This document shows, one piece after another, positions 25,505-34,064 of a stretch of 64,000 bases of DNA; the stretch's first letter is position 1; each line of letters starts with the position of its first letter. This stretch comes from Dyadobacter pollutisoli. Lineage in GTDB: Bacteria > Bacteroidota > Bacteroidia > Cytophagales > Spirosomataceae. Both the position numbers and the translations under genes were made by a program. The notes under the pieces were generated by a model. It was given only the letters and a program-made list of their open reading frames with translations. It did not search any database and was not told the DNA's origin. The DNA lies in contig NZ_CP112998.1 in NCBI RefSeq assembly GCF_026625565.1, positions 6,856,501 through 6,920,500 on the forward strand. Reading direction: 5' to 3'.

Positions 25505-27103
25505 ATGATTAAAAGATATATTCATAAAATACTGATACTTCTGACAACCGTTTTCTTCTTTTCCGCGGCTCAGGGACAGGATAATATGAAAAGTACTTCT
25601 TCCGGTCCCTTACAGATTGTATTTCCCGTAGAACCTGATTGGAATATTTTACAAGAAGGAAAAGAGATAAATTTCCATCTTCAGGTCAAAGGCGGAAAGA
25701 GCGATTCAGTACGGTATAGCATTGCCAGTGGCTGGATCAAGGAGATGAAATTTGACACGTCGGGCCATTTTGTATGGACGCCTGGCTATGATGTCGCCGA
25801 CCGTATTAATACTACCAAATCATTCCCGATAGTTTTTGAAGCCCAGAATTCGTCGGGTGAAACCGCTTCGCGCGAAGTTGTTTTCAAAGTTAACCACGTC
25901 AACCGTCCACCTCAGGTCGACGAGCTTCAACCTTTTTACGTACAATACAAAACACAGAACGTATATAAAATTGACATGGGCTCAGTTCGGGATCTGGACG
26001 GAGACCCGATCGTTTTTGTGCCAATATTGGATGAAATGCCGGAAGGTATGAAGCTGACTGCCGCAGGCGAGATAACCTGGGACCCATCGGTAGTGCAGTT
26101 TAACATCTTGAAAAAGGCTGCCAAATACATGGAGTTTTATGTGGAAGATCAGCCATCCAAAACGCGTACGAAGGGACGTCTGAAACTGGATGTAACGCAG
26201 ATGGACCTCGCGCCGGACTTCACAGTTATTCCGCAAAGTTCGGTAGTTAGAAGTGCTGAGAATAATCGTATCAACCTCCGGTTTACATTGTCGGATCCAA
26301 ATGGAGAAGATGATATTTCGACATTTAATTTTATTTCGGAAAACAAGAGGGTACCAACCGAAGCATTGATCAAAAATACACCGACCAGTTATGAATTTAT
26401 ATGGGAGCCCGGGTTTGAGTTTGTAAAGGATCCATTTGATACCCTGGCTTTCAACATTACATTTTATGTGCTGGACAAAGCTCAGAACAAGAAGGAAAAG
26501 ACGGTTAAGTTCGTTATAAAAAATACTGTGGATGAGAGCCTTCGTGACGCATATGTGTACAGTTTGTACAAAGGTGCACTTGTGAATGCGTGGGGGCTTC
26601 TGGAACAGATGCAAGAGAAGGAGATATATCTTAAAAAGGCATATTCCAAAGCGAAACGAGGAAAAAGGAGCAGATCGCTGCTGAATGCGTCGCTGGGTGC
26701 AACGACAGGTCTCGCTCCGCAGTTTACGCAAAGCGATCCAAAGACACGTGGTTATATTACCACGATCGGCGGTACGACGGTTGCGACAGTTGGAACACTG
26801 GAAGCAACGGAGGTAATAGGGAAGTCAACCAATGGTTTGCTGGATCGCTTCAATTATGTTTTGCAAAAAAAGAACGAGTTGCAGAATAAAGGCGATGTTT
26901 TTGCAAGAGAATACGGTCAGAAGTCAGCTCGGAGAAACCCTGAATTCATTCGTAAACTGGATGAATTCAAAGCATTGATGAACCTGAGCGGGTTGGTAGC
27001 ACTGGAACTGGATGCTAACTGGGAGAATAAAAAGGAAGCTACGGATAATGCTTTGAAGAAAGCATTCAAAGACTTCGTTCCGTATACAAAAGACGAAAAC
27101 TAG
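25505..27103 (+). CDS. Exported protein with cadherin/Ig-like domains, unknown function
   Basis: 532 residues from the ATG at 25505 (an upstream GTG would add 37 residues without a signal-like start). A signal peptide (ILILLTTVFFFSAAQGQ) precedes three Ig-like or putative-Ig modules (about 40-150, 155-255, 260-380), recognisable from repeats such as GHFVWTPGYD, GEITWDPS and YEFIWEPG. The C-terminal 150 residues are helical and basic, with a Gly/Thr-rich hydrophobic stretch (GYITTIGGTTVATVGTLEAT) that might insert into membrane. No known function; probably surface or periplasmic. Confidence 0.8.
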   Translation: MIKRYIHKILILLTTVFFFSAAQGQDNMKSTSSGPLQIVFPVEPDWNILQEGKEINFHLQVKGGKSDSVRYSIASGWIKEMKFDTSGHFVWTPGYDVADRINTTKSFPIVFEAQNSSGETASREVVFKVNHVNRPPQVDELQPFYVQYKTQNVYKIDMGSVRDLDGDPIVFVPILDEMPEGMKLTAAGEITWDPSVVQFNILKKAAKYMEFYVEDQPSKTRTKGRLKLDVTQMDLAPDFTVIPQSSVVRSAENNRINLRFTLSDPNGEDDISTFNFISENKRVPTEALIKNTPTSYEFIWEPGFEFVKDPFDTLAFNITFYVLDKAQNKKEKTVKFVIKNTVDESLRDAYVYSLYKGALVNAWGLLEQMQEKEIYLKKAYSKAKRGKRSRSLLNASLGATTGLAPQFTQSDPKTRGYITTIGGTTVATVGTLEATEVIGKSTNGLLDRFNYVLQKKNELQNKGDVFAREYGQKSARRNPEFIRKLDEFKALMNLSGLVALELDANWENKKEATDNALKKAFKDFVPYTKDEN

Positions 27104-27126
27104 AAATAGAAAATATACAAAGAGTG

Positions 27127-27156
27127 AAAAGAGAGCTGATCAGCTCTCTTTTTTGT
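27127..27156. terminator. Shared bidirectional terminator overlapping the lspA 3' end
   Basis: GAGAGCTGAT/ATCAGCTCTC form an uninterrupted palindrome (27131-27150), flanked by A-run and T-run. The stop codon of lspA (minus, 27140-27142) lies inside it, so the convergent genes share one terminator. Confidence 0.85.
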
Positions 27157-27883
27157 TTTCATCATCTTCCAATTCTTCTGAGGCGGGAAGTGTAGATATC
27201 TCGGTATCGTGGTGCGTTCCAGTGTTAAATTCTTCCTGTGAGAGCTCGCTATCGGTTAATTCAGACTTAGTTGTTTCGGGCGTTTCACCTTCTGTATGTG
27301 CGGCAGAATGAAAGCTTCCCTGGAATACGAGAATGCTGCATACACCAATAAAAATACAAGAATCAGCAATGTTGAAAATAGGGGTTGAGTAGTACTGGCC
27401 ACCCCAGACCGGAACCCATTCAGGAATAAAGCCTTCCCAGAAATCAACGAAGATCATATCAATAACCTGACCATGAAACCAGGGCGTAGGCGATCCGTAA
27501 GGTGCATTGTGCAGCAGAACGCCATAAAATGTACTATCTATCACATTACCCACCGCGCCGGCCAATATCATCGCCAGGGCCCAAAGCAGGCCCTTAGAAG
27601 CACCTGCTCTCGCAAGGTGGATCATATAGCCACCAATAGCCACCATTGCTACGAGCCGGAACAATGTCAGGAAAAGCTTACCATATTCGTGACCCAGCTG
27701 CATACCAAATGCCATGCCGGGATTAAGCACATAATGGAGTTTCAACCAATTTCCAATAAGCCCTATCTGGCCTGAAAAACCCGGTTCCATGTATTTATAG
27801 ACCAAAAGTTTGGAGACCTGATCAATACCAATGAGCAGTAAACTGAAAAGTAAATATGGTGTTGGATTTTTGGATTGGTTCAT
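27140..27883 (-). CDS. lspA: Lipoprotein signal peptidase (signal peptidase II) with acidic tail
   Basis: Inner-membrane aspartyl protease that cleaves prolipoproteins after lipidation. The 247-residue protein has four membrane segments and the conserved blocks LKLHYVLNPGMAFGM, GAVGNVIDSTFYG (first catalytic Asp) and TPIFNIADSCIFIG (second catalytic Asp). A loop of about 45 residues between the catalytic blocks and a polar, acidic C-terminal extension of about 60 residues make it longer than the 160-170 residues of E. coli LspA. It would serve the many lipoproteins seen in this window. Downstream of proline dehydrogenase on the same strand (51-nt gap). Confidence 0.94.
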   Translation of the reverse strand: MNQSKNPTPYLLFSLLLIGIDQVSKLLVYKYMEPGFSGQIGLIGNWLKLHYVLNPGMAFGMQLGHEYGKLFLTLFRLVAMVAIGGYMIHLARAGASKGLLWALAMILAGAVGNVIDSTFYGVLLHNAPYGSPTPWFHGQVIDMIFVDFWEGFIPEWVPVWGGQYYSTPIFNIADSCIFIGVCSILVFQGSFHSAAHTEGETPETTKSELTDSELSQEEFNTGTHHDTEISTLPASEELEDDENKKES

Positions 27884-27934
27884 TCCTTTTTAAAAACAAT
27901 TGACAATTTTGAGAATGCGAAAGTAATAACTTAC

Positions 27935-29137
27935 TTATAAAGAACCGATTCCTCTTCTCTTCAATTCACTTTTGACTAACAAAAACTCTCTGCTGCTTTG
28001 GCCTGCAATGGAGGTGTTTTCTTCTGCCCGGCGGATGAGGTAAGGCAGAACTGCGTTGATAGGGCCGTAGGGGACGTATTTGGCCACATTGTAACCCGCT
28101 TTCGCCAGGTTGAAGGAAATATTGTCGCTCATGCCGAGAAGTTGTGCAAACCAGATCCGGTCGTCACTCTGGGCGATACCCAACTTCTTCATCTTAGTAG
28201 CGCAGTACTGAGAGCTGTATTCATTGTGGGTACCAAGACAGATCGCAATGTATTCAATGTGGTCCAGACAAAAATCAACGGCGAGATTATAGTCAATATC
28301 AGTAGCGTCTTTTGAAATGTGAATAGGATTGAAATATTCATTTTCCCGTGCCCTCAAACGCTCTTTTTCCATGTAAGCGCCCCGGACCAGTTTACCACCC
28401 AGGAAATAACCTTTCTGGCGGGCTGTCAGGTAGGCGGTTTTAAGAGCTTCCAGCGTTTCGTGGCGATATAATTGATAAGTATTGTAAACAATGGCCCTAT
28501 CCTTATTGAATTTCTCCATCATCTCGTAGCTGAGATCATCAATGATGCCCTGGATCCAGCTTTCTTCCGCGTCCACAAAAATCCTCACACTTTTATCATG
28601 AGCGTGGCCGCACAAGCGTTCCACACGTTCTTTGACACGTTCGTAAGATGCCTTCTCTTCTTCCGAAAGCGGATCCTTTTTCTGGATTTTTTCCAGCAAC
28701 TCGGCAGAAGCGACGCCGGTCACTTTGAATACTGAAAATGGAATGGTTTTAGAACTTGCAGCCTTGTCGATTGTTTTGAGGATTTCGGCAGCGGTTGCCT
28801 CAAAGCTGCTCTCTTTATCTTCGCCTTCAACAGAATAATCGAGTATGGTACCGATGCCCGATTGACCGAGCATTGTGATGGTTGCGTCGCAGTCGTTAAT
28901 TGTCTCACCGCCACAGAATTGTTCAAAAATGGTGACGCGGATGAGATTTTTTATAGGTAAGTTAAGTTTTAGTGCAAGCTTTATAAAAAAAGTGCCTAAA
29001 TTTACCACTCGAGCCTGATTCATAAGGCTGAATAACCAGTAGGTCTTGCGCAGTTTAGCATCAGATTTAGAAGCAAAAGCAACGGAAGTATCTTCAAAAA
29101 ATACAGGTATTTGGTCTTTTGGTGAGGGATATGCCAT
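27935..29137 (-). CDS. Proline dehydrogenase (monofunctional)
   Basis: FAD enzyme that oxidises proline to pyrroline-5-carboxylate, feeding electrons to the quinone pool. The 400-residue protein has the PRODH beta/alpha barrel motifs: GGKLVRGAYMEKERLRA (flavin and substrate), ICLGTHNEYSS, FAQLLGMSDNISFNLA and the substrate-binding end YVPYGPINAVLPYLIRRAEENT. It lacks the P5C dehydrogenase domain of PutA, so the second step must be encoded elsewhere. Divergent from the DAHP synthase gene. Confidence 0.95.
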   Translation of the reverse strand: MAYPSPKDQIPVFFEDTSVAFASKSDAKLRKTYWLFSLMNQARVVNLGTFFIKLALKLNLPIKNLIRVTIFEQFCGGETINDCDATITMLGQSGIGTILDYSVEGEDKESSFEATAAEILKTIDKAASSKTIPFSVFKVTGVASAELLEKIQKKDPLSEEEKASYERVKERVERLCGHAHDKSVRIFVDAEESWIQGIIDDLSYEMMEKFNKDRAIVYNTYQLYRHETLEALKTAYLTARQKGYFLGGKLVRGAYMEKERLRARENEYFNPIHISKDATDIDYNLAVDFCLDHIEYIAICLGTHNEYSSQYCATKMKKLGIAQSDDRIWFAQLLGMSDNISFNLAKAGYNVAKYVPYGPINAVLPYLIRRAEENTSIAGQSSREFLLVKSELKRRGIGSL

Positions 29138-29323
29138 TTTTATTGCACGTTTTTCCTGTGTGAATTTTTAACATTTTTATTGAATGTCACAAGAGGAAGA
29201 TAGTACGCATTAAGAAGTTGATTGACTTTTATGGCATCAAATGTACGTCAATCCAAGAAATACGCATAATACCGGGTCAAAATATTACAGTTTCTATTTT
29301 TTATTAAGGACAAGTTTTTGAAT

Positions 29324-30418
29324 ATGAATGCTTCTTTAGATATCCTTCCGTTAAGCAGTTGGATCAATACCGAAGGAAAGCCTTTGGTAATCGCCGGGCC
29401 TTGCAGCGCAGAGACCGAGGAACAAATGTTAGAAACCGCAACCCAGATCAAAGAGGAAGGATTTGCGCACATTATCCGTGCGGGAATTTGGAAACCGAGG
29501 ACTCGTCCAGGAAGTTTTGAAGGTATGGGAGAGGCTGCTTTGCCCTGGTTACAGGAAGTAAAGAAACAAACCGGAATGCCCGTTGCTGTTGAGGTGGCTA
29601 CTCCTCAACACATTGAATTAGCATTGAAATACGGAGTTGATATACTTTGGGTAGGAGCGCGTACAACTGTTAACCCTTTCAACGTACAGGAGCTAGCGGA
29701 CGCATTGAAAGGAATTGATGTGCCGGTTTTAGTTAAAAACCCTGTTAACCCTGACTTGCAGCTATGGATCGGTGCTTTGGAGCGGTTGAACCAGGCGGGT
29801 GTTAAGAAATTGGGTGCTATCCACCGTGGTTTCTCCAATGCGCAAGAAACGAAATTCCGCAATTCTCCAATGTGGAACATCGCTATCGAACTGAAGACAC
29901 TTTTCCCTGAGCTGCCGGTAATCGGTGACCCAAGCCACATGGCAGGAAAACGTGCTTACTTATATGAGCTTGCACAACGTGCACTTGACTTGAACTATGA
30001 CGGTTTGATCATCGAATCACACCGTGATCCGGATAAAGCTTGGTCTGATGCTTCTCAACAATTGACTCCTGCTGCTTTGGGACAAATGTTGCACGACCTG
30101 CATGTTCGTAAAGAATCATACGGCAGCGACTACCAATCTCAACTGGAAGTGATCCGTGGCAAAATCGATCATTTGGATCGTGAATTGCTGGAAACACTTG
30201 CAGCTCGTATGTCATTGGTTGAAAAACTGGCTGAATACAAACGTGATAACAACGTTGCAGCTTACCAGGTTGACCGTTTCCGCGAAGTATTGGAAACACG
30301 TGCGGGCTGGGGAAAAAGCATGAACCTGTATGCAAATCTGGTTGATGAGCTTTTCAAACTGGTTCACATGGAATCTATCCGTAAGCAAACCGAGGTGATG
30401 AACCAGGTTAGCGCTTAG
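29324..30418 (+). CDS. Bifunctional DAHP synthase / chorismate mutase
   Basis: Catalyses the first step of the shikimate pathway and the branch step to prephenate. Residues about 1-260 are a type I (KDO8P-synthase-like) DAHP synthase: LVIAGPCSAETEEQM, IIRAGIWKPRTRPGSFEG, EVATPQHIELAL, LVKNPVNPD, and VIGDPSHMAGKR. Residues about 275-355 form an AroQ-type chorismate mutase (IRGKIDHLDRELLETLAARM, YKRDNNVAAYQVDRF). This domain order (mutase at the C-terminus) is known from Bacteroidota, where the mutase can impart feedback control. A TTG at 29318 preceded by AAGGA is an alternative start adding two residues. Confidence 0.95.
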   Translation: MNASLDILPLSSWINTEGKPLVIAGPCSAETEEQMLETATQIKEEGFAHIIRAGIWKPRTRPGSFEGMGEAALPWLQEVKKQTGMPVAVEVATPQHIELALKYGVDILWVGARTTVNPFNVQELADALKGIDVPVLVKNPVNPDLQLWIGALERLNQAGVKKLGAIHRGFSNAQETKFRNSPMWNIAIELKTLFPELPVIGDPSHMAGKRAYLYELAQRALDLNYDGLIIESHRDPDKAWSDASQQLTPAALGQMLHDLHVRKESYGSDYQSQLEVIRGKIDHLDRELLETLAARMSLVEKLAEYKRDNNVAAYQVDRFREVLETRAGWGKSMNLYANLVDELFKLVHMESIRKQTEVMNQVSA

Positions 30419-30437
30419 CATCGGACAATTGATATAG

Positions 30438-30469
30438 AAAAAGGCTGCTTCACACGAGGCAGCCTTTTT
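30438..30469. terminator. Bidirectional terminator after DAHP synthase
   Basis: AAAAAGGCTGC (30438-30448) and GCAGCCTTTTT (30459-30469) form a perfect 11-bp stem; A-run and T-run serve both the plus gene and the minus SGNH gene ending at 30473. Confidence 0.9.
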
Positions 30470-30472
30470 GCT

Positions 30473-31114
30473 TTATATCCCTTTTTGTTTTAATACTGCT
30501 GAAATTTCCTTTGCCCAGATTCGGTAGGCCTTTTCATTCAAATGTGTTTTGTCTACCGCATACTCCGCTTTCAGACCCGTTGAATCCGAAATAGAATGAT
30601 TGAGATCAATGTAGGCAATGTTATGATCGTCGCAGAATTGAATCAGAAAGTGGTTTAACGCATCAACTTCCTTTTTACTGTAAGGGTCATTTTGCTCATA
30701 TATCGTAAGGGTAACGACCGGATCAATGTGATTTTTGAGCAACTTTTCAAGAATCGCCTGATAGTTCGCTTGCAGCTTTTCCTGCGAAACACCTACCGTA
30801 ATGTCATTAATCCCGCCTTTGATAAAACAGATCTTTGGATGGAGATCAATAACATGCGTCTGTACCAGTTGAAGAAAATGGTAGGTAGACATGCCAGGAA
30901 GCGCATTGTTCATAACATCGGTCCGTCCCAGCAGCTCCACCCATTTGCCCTGGGCGGTAATGGAATTGCCGTACATGACAATGGCCGGGTTGCCTTTTAG
31001 CGAAACGAATCTTTGCAAAATTTTATCACGATAAACGTAAGCGAAAATGATACCGGCACCAATCAAAAGAATGTTCAGAATAATCGATAAAGCCAGTAAC
31101 CTCTTGATCTTCAT
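30473..31114 (-). CDS. Membrane-anchored SGNH/GDSL hydrolase
   Basis: 213 residues. One N-terminal membrane segment (LLALSIILNILLIGAGIIFAYVY-like, about 5-27) anchors an SGNH domain. Block I is YGNSITAQGKW (catalytic Ser), block III is IKGGINDI (Asn) and block V is DKTHLNEKAY (Asp and His). Such enzymes deacylate esters on polysaccharides, lipids or peptidoglycan; substrate unknown. It lies 12 nt downstream of tdk on the same strand. Confidence 0.88.
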   Translation of the reverse strand: MKIKRLLALSIILNILLIGAGIIFAYVYRDKILQRFVSLKGNPAIVMYGNSITAQGKWVELLGRTDVMNNALPGMSTYHFLQLVQTHVIDLHPKICFIKGGINDITVGVSQEKLQANYQAILEKLLKNHIDPVVTLTIYEQNDPYSKKEVDALNHFLIQFCDDHNIAYIDLNHSISDSTGLKAEYAVDKTHLNEKAYRIWAKEISAVLKQKGI

Positions 31115-31126
31115 ATGTTCTGACCA

Positions 31127-31714
31127 CTAAGCATTATCTCCGAGGTTGAAACAACGACGGCAACGGGCCTCATACAAATCCGTTTCGCCGAGGAGTACTC
31201 GTTCATTGGAAGGCGAAAGCCGGTAGGAGTGAGAAGCTACTTCACCACAAACCATACATATAGCGTGCACTTTCGTGACAAACTCTGCAATAGCCATGAG
31301 CTGAGGCATGCAACCAAATGGCTTGCCCATGTAGTCCATATCCAGGCCGGCAACAATAACCCGCTTCCCGGAATTGGCCAGATTATCGCAGACAGCGACA
31401 ATACCTTCGTCGAAAAACTGAGCCTCGTCCAGACCAATAACTTCGTAATTTTCAGCCAGATTGGTGATTTCGGAAGACAATTGGACAGGAATAGAACGGA
31501 TCGAATTATCATTGTGAGAAACAATGTTCTCATCGTGATATCGTTTATCCAGAGCAGGTTTGAAAATTTGTATCCGCTGACGGGCGATTTTGGCACGGTT
31601 GAGCCTGCGGATCAGTTCTTCGGTTTTTCCTGAAAACATGGAGCCGCAGATAACTTCGATCCAGCCGGTCCGCGGGCTTTGATTTTCTTTTCTATGTGAT
31701 GGTTCTACGAACAT
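31127..31714 (-). CDS. tdk: Thymidine kinase
   Basis: Type II tetrameric thymidine kinase of the salvage pathway. From the ATG at 31714 it is 195 residues: the P-loop GSMFSGKTEELIRRL, the Walker B and catalytic glutamate IGLDEAQFFDE, the lasso and substrate motif YRLSPSNERVLLG, and four zinc cysteines in ICMVCGEVAS and EARCRRCFN. An upstream start at 31747 would add 11 residues not seen in the family. Its promoter region is shared with the divergent unknown gene at 31817. Confidence 0.95.
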   Translation of the reverse strand: MFVEPSHRKENQSPRTGWIEVICGSMFSGKTEELIRRLNRAKIARQRIQIFKPALDKRYHDENIVSHNDNSIRSIPVQLSSEITNLAENYEVIGLDEAQFFDEGIVAVCDNLANSGKRVIVAGLDMDYMGKPFGCMPQLMAIAEFVTKVHAICMVCGEVASHSYRLSPSNERVLLGETDLYEARCRRCFNLGDNA

Positions 31715-31816
31715 GTTTGATGTCAGAGTGACCGAATGAACGGTCAAATTTTTTTATATTTACAAATCAAACATATTTTCTTTAAACACGATCGTTATCA
31801 AAAGCTCATATTCGTT

Positions 31817-32923
31817 ATGCCGGATAATTTGAATTCAAATGCACTCCAACAATACGCCGCCCGGTTCACTACAACTGTTCTAAATGATGTGTACAGGGCG
31901 CAGGATGTAATTACCGGAGCGGGATTACTTAAACTGACACCCGTAAGACAAGTAAATTTAGGAATATTAAACCGCTTGTTTGAGGAATGGAAAAACAATG
32001 CAGCTGCATTCAGAAGTCCATATTTTGATTTTTCCAACGAAGACGTCAAAAACGCGCTGGAGGAATTTATGAACACCGCGTCGCAGCACATTGCTGTCAA
32101 ACGTGCTGACCTGGAACCGTTGCTTTCGGATTCTGTGAAGGAAGCACTTAAACTTTTGCTTTCGCCGGCAAGTTATTTTGAGGAAAAAATAAGAGCTACC
32201 CCTGACTCGGAATTTACCCACGAAAAGGCGGAGCAGCTTGTAAAATATACGCACATTCACCGCGGTCTGGCCGAAGCAATGCTTGGAAGGTTAACCGATA
32301 GCAGCTCCAACAGCGTGTACCAGACCCAGGCGGTGAGCTGGTTGTATGAATTAAAAGACAATCCCGACCTTATCGATGATACAGATCAGTTTCTGGTGCA
32401 GTTCTCGGATATTTTTCCGATCAATTTGAATGAGCTGAAAGTCGTGGAAAGTAAGGTTGCGCAAGCGAGCGTGAAACACGAATCCAAGTCTTTCTTCGAC
32501 TCGGCATTTACTGAGCTTGAACCCGCTACTGCAAAATCAGGCATTCCGCGCGCAGAACCCGCGTCCGCATTGATCAGTGAAATTGTGGCCAAAACCCACG
32601 CATCAGAAAGAGATTCATTGAATAACCGCTTTAAGGTAGAGCTGCCAAAGCCAACCGAGGACAAATCGTATGGAAGTGTTCCTGTGAAAGTGGAAAGTAT
32701 CGCAGGTTCGATCCCGTTGGGACAGCGATTTATGTTTGTAAATCAGCTTTTCAGTAAAAATAGCGATCATTTTGAGAAGGCGATTTATGAGCTGGATACC
32801 GTAAAAAGCTTTCAAGAGGCTGAAAACCTGATATGGCACCGGTACGCTTCCAAATACGCCTGGGATGTGAACGGCGAAGCTGTGACAGCATTATTGGCCA
32901 TTGTGAAGAGGAAGTTTAGCTGA
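31817..32923 (+). CDS. Conserved hypothetical cytoplasmic protein
   Basis: 368 residues without signal peptide or membrane segment, largely helical, charged and rich in Ala, Glu, Lys and Ser. It begins MPDNLNSNALQQYAARF, contains QVNLGILNRLFEEWKNN and ends in FVNQLFSKNSDHFEKAIYEL and WDVNGEAVTALLAIVKRKFS. I do not recognise a domain. Codon use resembles its neighbours. The 3' end carries ACGGCGAAGCTG (32871-32882), repeated exactly 60 nt downstream in the repeat region that follows. Divergent from tdk. Confidence 0.7.
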   Translation: MPDNLNSNALQQYAARFTTTVLNDVYRAQDVITGAGLLKLTPVRQVNLGILNRLFEEWKNNAAAFRSPYFDFSNEDVKNALEEFMNTASQHIAVKRADLEPLLSDSVKEALKLLLSPASYFEEKIRATPDSEFTHEKAEQLVKYTHIHRGLAEAMLGRLTDSSSNSVYQTQAVSWLYELKDNPDLIDDTDQFLVQFSDIFPINLNELKVVESKVAQASVKHESKSFFDSAFTELEPATAKSGIPRAEPASALISEIVAKTHASERDSLNNRFKVELPKPTEDKSYGSVPVKVESIAGSIPLGQRFMFVNQLFSKNSDHFEKAIYELDTVKSFQEAENLIWHRYASKYAWDVNGEAVTALLAIVKRKFS

Positions 32924-32925
32924 AA

Positions 32926-33116
32926 TTGACACGGCGAAGCTGCTACGGTAGCAACCCAGCCCCAGCCCAAGGCTTCAGCCTTGGGTTCCAAGGACGGTGA
33001 TAGATTTGCTTTAGCCACGACCATCTGTCATCCATCTGTCATCCATCTGTCATCCATCTGTCATCCATCTGTCATCCATCTGTCATCCCAAGGCTGAAGC
33101 CTTGGGTTAGTGTCAA
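32926..33116. repeat. REP-like intergenic element: two inverted palindromes flanking a 6 x 11-bp tandem repeat
   Basis: A near-palindrome CCCAAGGCT-TC-AGCCTTGGG lies at 32967-32986 and its exact reverse complement at 33087-33106. Between them, 33021-33086 holds six identical copies of CCATCTGTCAT. The outer ends carry TTGACAC (32926-32932) and GTGTCAA (33110-33116), again inverted. A further small palindrome TGCTAC-G-GTAGCA is at 32941-32953. No ORF. The structure suggests a non-autonomous mobile or REP-type element between convergent genes. Confidence 0.75.
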
Positions 33117-33961
33117 TGACTTACCAGCTGCCGGAACATTGCTTGCGCAGTTTGCAACTCATCTAATTTCAGGCCAAGATCTTCGTTTTTCTCCATTGCG
33201 AATCCAACCAGCTGCTCGGTGGGCATATTGCCGACGAGGTCATCCTGCGCCATTGGGCAGCCGCCGTATCCTAGCAAAGCACCATCAAATCTACGGCAAC
33301 CAGCGTCATAGGCTGCCGCAACTTTGGTTTTCCAATTTTCGGGAGTGGTATGAAAATGTGCGCCAAATTCCAGATTCGGGTACATTGGAATAATTTCAGA
33401 GAAAATAGCGCTTATGTCATCGGTTTTGGCCAGTCCCACCGTATCAGCCAGCGAAAACGTATGGATTCCGAATTGGGACAGTTTTTCTATGCGATTCAAA
33501 ACAACTTCTGGGCTCCAAATATCACCATAAGGGTTACCAAAGCCCATTGAAATATAAATAACCAATTCCTTACCATGTCGCTCACAAAGGTCTGCAATGC
33601 GTTTTACCCGCTCCATTGATTCGTCAATGGTAGCATTGGTATTGCGGAGTTGGAAGGTTTCGGAAATGGAAAAGGGGTAGCCGAGGTCGCTGACCTGCTC
33701 AAATCCACAGGCTTGCTCAGCTCCACGTTCATTGGCTACAATAGCCAATAGTCTCGTTTTGCTAGCAGACAAATCCAGCTTATCCATCAGCAAAACTGTG
33801 TCGCTGACCTGCGGCATGGCTTTGGGCGAAACAAAGCTTCCGAAGTCAAGTGTATCAAAACCCACTTTCAGTAGCTGGTTCAGATAAGCAACTTTTTGCT
33901 CAGTGGGGATAAAGGGACGAAAGCCTTGCCATGCATCCCGCGGACATTCGATTATTTTCAA
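33113..33961 (-). CDS. HMG-CoA lyase-like enzyme
   Basis: 282-residue DRE-TIM metallolyase. Motifs: N-terminal IIECPRDAWQGF (HMG-CoA lyases usually have PRDG), FGSFVSPKAMPQ, FSLADTVGLA, the metal histidines in LEFGAHFHTTPENW and the catalytic loop LGYGGCPMAQDDLVGN. The family cleaves 3-hydroxy-3-methylglutaryl-CoA in leucine breakdown, but related 3-hydroxyacyl-CoA lyases share the fold, so the substrate is not certain. The start must be TTG: a TAA stands two codons upstream and the next ATG is far inside. An octamer repeat lies directly upstream in its leader. Confidence 0.88.
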   Translation of the reverse strand: MKIIECPRDAWQGFRPFIPTEQKVAYLNQLLKVGFDTLDFGSFVSPKAMPQVSDTVLLMDKLDLSASKTRLLAIVANERGAEQACGFEQVSDLGYPFSISETFQLRNTNATIDESMERVKRIADLCERHGKELVIYISMGFGNPYGDIWSPEVVLNRIEKLSQFGIHTFSLADTVGLAKTDDISAIFSEIIPMYPNLEFGAHFHTTPENWKTKVAAAYDAGCRRFDGALLGYGGCPMAQDDLVGNMPTEQLVGFAMEKNEDLGLKLDELQTAQAMFRQLVSH

Positions 33962-33966
33962 TTTTT

Positions 33967-34053
33967 AATGATTGAATGATTGAATGATTGAATGAGTGAA
34001 TGAGTGAATGAGTGAATACCAAATATTCGCTCATTCACTCATTCGCTCATTCA
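33967..34053. repeat. Octanucleotide tandem repeat forming a long hairpin
   Basis: Copies of TGAATGAT/TGAATGAG run from 33973 to 34018; the last 30 nt (33989-34018) pair with 34024-34053 at 28 of 30 positions around a CCAAA loop. It fills the gap between the epimerase 3' end and the HMG-CoA lyase-like gene. The same 8-bp unit recurs at 45131-45169. It could end epimerase transcripts or vary in copy number; neither is shown. Confidence 0.75.
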
Positions 34054-34064
34054 AAATTCAGTCA

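Noticed and set aside
25982..26731. 249-codon antisense frame inside the Ig-like protein gene
   Set aside because: Lies wholly opposite a gene with clear signal peptide and domain repeats; its translation is Cys/Arg/His-rich without motifs.
33021..33086. Possible CRISPR array
   Set aside because: The 11-bp units are directly adjacent with no spacers, and no cas genes are in the window.
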